Source of the DNA: Opitutia bacterium
GTDB taxonomy: Bacteria > Verrucomicrobiota > Verrucomicrobiia > Opitutales > Seribacteraceae
Direction: 5' to 3'
DNA length: 17,728 nt
Assembly: GCA_018646565.1 (NCBI GenBank)
Contig: JABGUO010000046.1
Coordinates: forward strand, 1 to 17,728
Shown here: positions 14,606 to 17,728 of the stretch, piece by piece
Layout: each line of letters starts with the position of its first letter
How positions within the stretch are numbered: position 1 is the stretch's first letter
The notes under the pieces: model-generated
Told to the model about the DNA's origin: nothing
What the model saw: only the letters and a program-made list of their open reading frames with translations
Databases searched by the model: none
Translations under genes and position numbers: made by a program

Positions 14606-15076
14606 CTAAACCTCAAAAGATTGGGGCGCGAGAAGAAAATTAGGCCAAAGCAAATCTTTCTCAACAATGGCCAATGCATTTGCCTCCTCAATACGCATAT
14701 TTTTTCGATCGGTGTCATTCCGGTCGTCAAACCCAACAAGGTGTAACCAACCGTGGATTAAATAAAGGCTAAGTTCTTTTTCTAGTGTCAGATCGCGGCT
14801 TTCTGCCTCTTCTCTCGCTTGGTCCACTGACACACATATTTCACCCACCATTTCATTTTCAGGATCTGCGGGAAAAGTAATTACATCGGTAGGACGATAA
14901 TCCTTAAGAAAATCACCGTGAAGCTTTGAATGTTCGGCTTTATTTAAAAAAGCCACCGAAAGCACGCCATTCGACATATTTTCGTGAATTAAAAAAATTC
15001 GTTGAAAAAACTTATTTAATATATCCTCAGAATATGAAAGTGCAGGATATAAATTGGTATACTCGATCGTGATCAA
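14606..15076 (-). CDS. ybeY: Endoribonuclease YbeY (16S rRNA maturation factor)
   Basis: YbeY is a metal-dependent RNase involved in 16S rRNA 3'-end maturation and ribosome quality control. The family core is clear: YRPTDVITFPAD, GEICVSVDQAREEA and the metal motif HGWLHLVGFDD. The motif normally reads HxxxHxxxxxH; here the third position is Asp (codon 14723-14725) instead of His. The frame is open back to an ATG at 15166 (186 residues), which would overlap the HD gene by 83 bases. I chose the TTG at 15076, 8 bases after that gene's stop, because it gives 156 residues, the family's usual length, and starts at the first beta-strand (ITIEYTN). No Shine-Dalgarno sequence separates the options, so the start is uncertain; GTG at 15124 is a third choice. 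It lies between the HD phosphodiesterase and DUF502 genes, the classic ybeY position after phoH. Confidence 0.88.
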   Translation of the reverse strand: MITIEYTNLYPALSYSEDILNKFFQRIFLIHENMSNGVLSVAFLNKAEHSKLHGDFLKDYRPTDVITFPADPENEMVGEICVSVDQAREEAESRDLTLEKELSLYLIHGWLHLVGFDDRNDTDRKNMRIEEANALAIVEKDLLWPNFLLAPQSFEV

Positions 15077-15083
15077 AATTTTA

Positions 15084-17588
15084 TCATTTTTTTGATTGAT
15101 CGCTAAAAGGGGACGAACTATCACGGCCCGGAGACTTTGCATTCTTTTCTTCCTCAGGATATTCAATTCGGGTATGAAGCATATTCAATGTGGTTTTGAT
15201 AAAACTTTTTTTAATTTTAGCCACCTCCTCCAAGGTTAAAGGGCATTCATCTAATTGCCTATCTTCCAACCGGTCATGGAAAATACTTTCTAGTAATTCT
15301 TCCACACTATGCTGAGTAACTTTAGGCAGACTTCTAGCAGCAGCCTCTACCGAATCAGCAAAGAAAATAATCGCGCTTTCCTTAAAGCGGGGCTTGGGGC
15401 CATCATAACGATAAGTGGACTCATCGGGTTCTTCAGTATCAAGTTCCCCATAAGGCAGTTTTTCCTGTTTAATTTTTTGCTTCGCCTGGTGGTAAAAGTA
15501 TTTCACCAGTGTGGTTCCGTGATGTTGCCTAATCACATCTCTAAAAATCTTGGGCAGTCCACTTTCCCTTGCCATTTCAATCCCTTCTTTCACATGGCTT
15601 TTTATGATTAAAGCACTCATGGCGGGATTCTGCCTATTGTGGGGGTTTCCAAATTCACCTTGATTCTCAGTAAAATAATGGGGCTGCGCCATCTTACCGA
15701 TATCATGAAATAGAGAACATGCTCTACATAAAATTGGATTTGCACCTACAGCAACAGCCGCATTTTCCGACAAATTAGCCACCATTAAGCTATGGTGATA
15801 GGTACCCGGGGCTTCGACCTGCATTTTACGGAGAAGCGGGTGATTAAAATCAGTTAACTCAAACAAAGTAGCATCGGTCGCAACTTTAAAAACATGCTCA
15901 ATTAAAGGCATTGCAGTAAGCACAAGACCACCGGTGAGAACTCCCATCACTAACGATGCCAACGCATGATTAACCGAAGCTACACCCCATCCTCCCGAGG
16001 CAAAGCCAATACCGAGAGCTAATATCGCCCCCGTTAATCCCGCCATTGCTCCTGCCTTGAGAGCGCTGCCCCGAAGCCTGATCTCCCGGCAGAAAAAAGC
16101 ACCGACCAAACCCGCACTTAAAGAAATAGCCAAAGCTTCAATCCCCGCATTTTGCATCGTAGCGTGAAAGATACTCGTCATCAGGGCCGATAGTGCAGCC
16201 ATTCTTGGACCCACGGTAATCATCACGATCATCGGTGCAAAAGCAATCGGAATGAGGTAAGGAATTAAGCCGATCAGTATCGTGTTTCCCCCAAACAGAT
16301 CCGTGGATCCCAATTCTAATATTAGCCTGGACAAACATAAATTTGAAAGTATCGCCACTGCCACGATCGTAGAGCGGATAGTATCTCTCCAAAAATTAGG
16401 CAGTACCAAACTGATATAAAAAATGGCAATAAGGAAGGTTCCTGCAGTAATAAATATTCTCTTGGGCAAGAGGTCTCGGTCTTCCACAGTGAGGGATAGA
16501 AATTCTCCAAACTTTTCCAAGTCACTTTCGGTTAATTGACTCCCTTTTTTAAGTATGACATCGCCCTCCTGTACCATCACCACAGGTTGCTCCATCTCGG
16601 CGATGGCACGATTTTGTGCAGCTGTGGTTGCTTCACGATCGATATCTCGTAAGAAAAGACCTTTTTTGACAAACACCGAAAGATTTCCCGCAAGTTCATT
16701 GCGGAACTGTTGAGCGGAAAAAGAAGCATTTTCATCCCCGCTCTCAATAAAGTCTTCCAGTAACAAACCGGCCTCAGGAAAGGGGCCATCATTATTTAAA
16801 TGTTCTTTTAATTTATTTAAGTAAAGAGAAAGTTCGGGGAAATCAGGAGCCAAACTCTCTGCATCAAGATTAAATCGCAAACCGTTTTCTATGCCTTCAA
16901 TAACAATAAGGTTATTGGATAGATTCACCATCGTATTATTGATTAAAAGAGTTGCATTCGCCTCGGAATGAAATTTCTGGTCGACAGAGGGAAACTTGAC
17001 CACTCCAGTAAGATGAAGTTTACCGAGAAGCTCCTTAATAATTTCGAAAAACGAGGATGGATCAGAAAAGTTACGCCATAAAAAAAGACCATCCAGTTCA
17101 GCTTGACTCACATTAAGATTAAAATTGGTATCTAATTCATCCCGCAAGGATTCTCGTGCGATAACCTGACTTTCTAAATCCATTGAACTCAATAAAACGA
17201 GGCCTTCCTCTAAACGAATCATTGCTTTTTTAAAACTTTCCTCGCCCGCAATATTCTGAGAAAACTCACGGGGAGTACTGCTCCGAATCCATTCTTCCGC
17301 GTCCCTTCTTCTAATCTCACTCTGAAAAGAAAAAGCACGATCTGAATAAACATTCTCAGGTGCCACTTCCCCCAATGAGCGCAATCCAGGTGGATCTTGT
17401 CCAACGAAACAGATAAAAACAATGGAGGTAGCAAAAATCAGGGTAAAAAATACTTGTTTTCCCAAATTCTCCCAAACTCCTCGAATCCCAGATGACAATT
17501 TTAAATCCTCGCTCTCCTCCTTCAGCCCTTTCCTTCTACGGGCGAGCTTGCGACCACTCTTTTTTCGTAAAGGTTTATTTTCTTCCAT
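15084..17588 (-). CDS. 7TM-HD phosphodiesterase, PgpH/YqfF family (probable c-di-AMP hydrolase)
   Basis: The 834-residue product has the complete PgpH layout. A basic cytoplasmic N-terminus (1-45) precedes one membrane segment (46-63) and a large extracytoplasmic region (about 64-375, the 7TMR-HDED domain, including VVMVQEGDVILKKGSQLTE at 336-354). Next come about seven membrane segments (376-565) and a cytoplasmic HD domain (about 590-760) with YHHSLMVANLSE, the HDIGK motif (His628, Asp629) and IRQHHGTTLVKYFY. In Listeria the relative PgpH cleaves the signal nucleotide c-di-AMP to pApA, with the outer domain possibly sensing a ligand. Here the substrate is inferred. The C-terminal tail (811-834) is polar. 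It follows phoH by 15 bases and precedes ybeY, the same order as B. subtilis phoH-yqfF-yqfG. No diadenylate cyclase is in the window. Confidence 0.9.
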   Translation of the reverse strand: MEENKPLRKKSGRKLARRRKGLKEESEDLKLSSGIRGVWENLGKQVFFTLIFATSIVFICFVGQDPPGLRSLGEVAPENVYSDRAFSFQSEIRRRDAEEWIRSSTPREFSQNIAGEESFKKAMIRLEEGLVLLSSMDLESQVIARESLRDELDTNFNLNVSQAELDGLFLWRNFSDPSSFFEIIKELLGKLHLTGVVKFPSVDQKFHSEANATLLINNTMVNLSNNLIVIEGIENGLRFNLDAESLAPDFPELSLYLNKLKEHLNNDGPFPEAGLLLEDFIESGDENASFSAQQFRNELAGNLSVFVKKGLFLRDIDREATTAAQNRAIAEMEQPVVMVQEGDVILKKGSQLTESDLEKFGEFLSLTVEDRDLLPKRIFITAGTFLIAIFYISLVLPNFWRDTIRSTIVAVAILSNLCLSRLILELGSTDLFGGNTILIGLIPYLIPIAFAPMIVMITVGPRMAALSALMTSIFHATMQNAGIEALAISLSAGLVGAFFCREIRLRGSALKAGAMAGLTGAILALGIGFASGGWGVASVNHALASLVMGVLTGGLVLTAMPLIEHVFKVATDATLFELTDFNHPLLRKMQVEAPGTYHHSLMVANLSENAAVAVGANPILCRACSLFHDIGKMAQPHYFTENQGEFGNPHNRQNPAMSALIIKSHVKEGIEMARESGLPKIFRDVIRQHHGTTLVKYFYHQAKQKIKQEKLPYGELDTEEPDESTYRYDGPKPRFKESAIIFFADSVEAAARSLPKVTQHSVEELLESIFHDRLEDRQLDECPLTLEEVAKIKKSFIKTTLNMLHTRIEYPEEEKNAKSPGRDSSSPFSDQSKK

Positions 17589-17603
17589 TACAATTACAGG
17601 AAT

Positions 17604-17728
17604 TTAGCATTCAGGCTTTTCATAAGCCGAGATTATTTTACTCACGAGCGGATGCCGAACTACATCTCGATGATCAAATTGATGAAAATATACTCCATCT
17701 ACATTCGAAAGCGTTTTGTGGGCTTCCA
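17604..17728 (-). CDS. phoH: PhoH-family ATPase, partial (C-terminal 40 residues)
   Basis: Only the 3' end is present; the gene enters from the right edge. The 40 readable residues contain GVYFHQFDHRDVVRHPLVSK followed by IISAYEK, which match the end of PhoH/YbeZ proteins (typically a phenylalanine-rich strand, then KDVVRHPLVxxII.AYE). PhoH is a predicted P-loop ATPase tied functionally to YbeY in RNA processing. The stop is 15 bases before the HD gene, so they are probably co-transcribed, and the phoH-HD protein-ybeY order supports the call. The Walker motifs lie outside the window and cannot be checked. Confidence 0.82.
   Translation of the reverse strand, partial: EAHKTLSNVDGVYFHQFDHRDVVRHPLVSKIISAYEKPEC

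Noticed and set aside
1..17728. Mobile element, CRISPR array, toxin-antitoxin pair or tRNA in the window.
   Set aside because: I saw no transposase, terminal inverted repeats, regularly spaced repeats, small paired ORFs or cloverleaf-like segments; gene density and composition are uniform.

Overview
This window looks like chromosomal core sequence from a Gram-negative-type bacterium, most likely a marine Verrucomicrobiota of the Opitutae/Puniceicoccales kind. That assignment is an inference. It rests on a Trp/Tyr-rich C-terminal domain in one secreted protein that I associate with this group, on the recO-DUF502-ybeY-HD phosphodiesterase-phoH gene order, and on McsA/McsB/ClpC occurring without an adjacent ctsR. 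Composition is moderately AT-rich and even across the window. I see no insertion sequence, prophage, CRISPR array, tRNA or rRNA.

Layout, right to left, because most genes are on the minus strand. (1) 17728-13208: phoH (only its C-terminal end is present), a 7TM-HD phosphodiesterase of the PgpH/YqfF type, ybeY, a DUF502 membrane protein and a recO-like gene. All are tightly packed, and the order matches the RNA-maturation/repair operon known from Firmicutes. (2) 13056-9641: yjbQ, a LysM/TPR lipoprotein, a cysteine desulfurase and recF, again tightly packed. A promoter-like sequence with an overlapping 16-bp perfect palindrome lies upstream. (3) 9569-8177: a TauE/SafE permease and ruvC. (4) 8168-5468: a short mixed-orientation segment with a plus-strand YceI-like secreted protein, a minus-strand secreted protein of unknown function and plus-strand queA. 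(5) 5418-1: acs, ilvE, mcsA, mcsB and clpC (its C-terminal part runs off the window), all minus strand.

Functionally the window combines DNA repair (recF, recO, ruvC), RNA maturation and modification (ybeY, phoH, queA), probable c-di-AMP turnover (HD protein), central metabolism (acs, ilvE) and protein quality control. The last is the most interesting part. McsA-McsB-ClpC is the arginine-phosphorylation degradation pathway best known from Firmicutes. Here it lacks a linked CtsR repressor and CtsR boxes, but McsB keeps its RDxxRA phosphoarginine-sensing motif and ClpC keeps both N-domain glutamates.

I did not find a convincing new multi-gene system. Every gap is shorter than 300 bases. Points worth a second look are the rewired McsA/McsB/ClpC locus, the Trp-rich secreted domain, the yjbQ promoter palindrome, the His-to-Asp change at the third YbeY metal-ligand position, the altered QueA motif and an unusual triple A6C/GT6 repeat at the recF stop codon.
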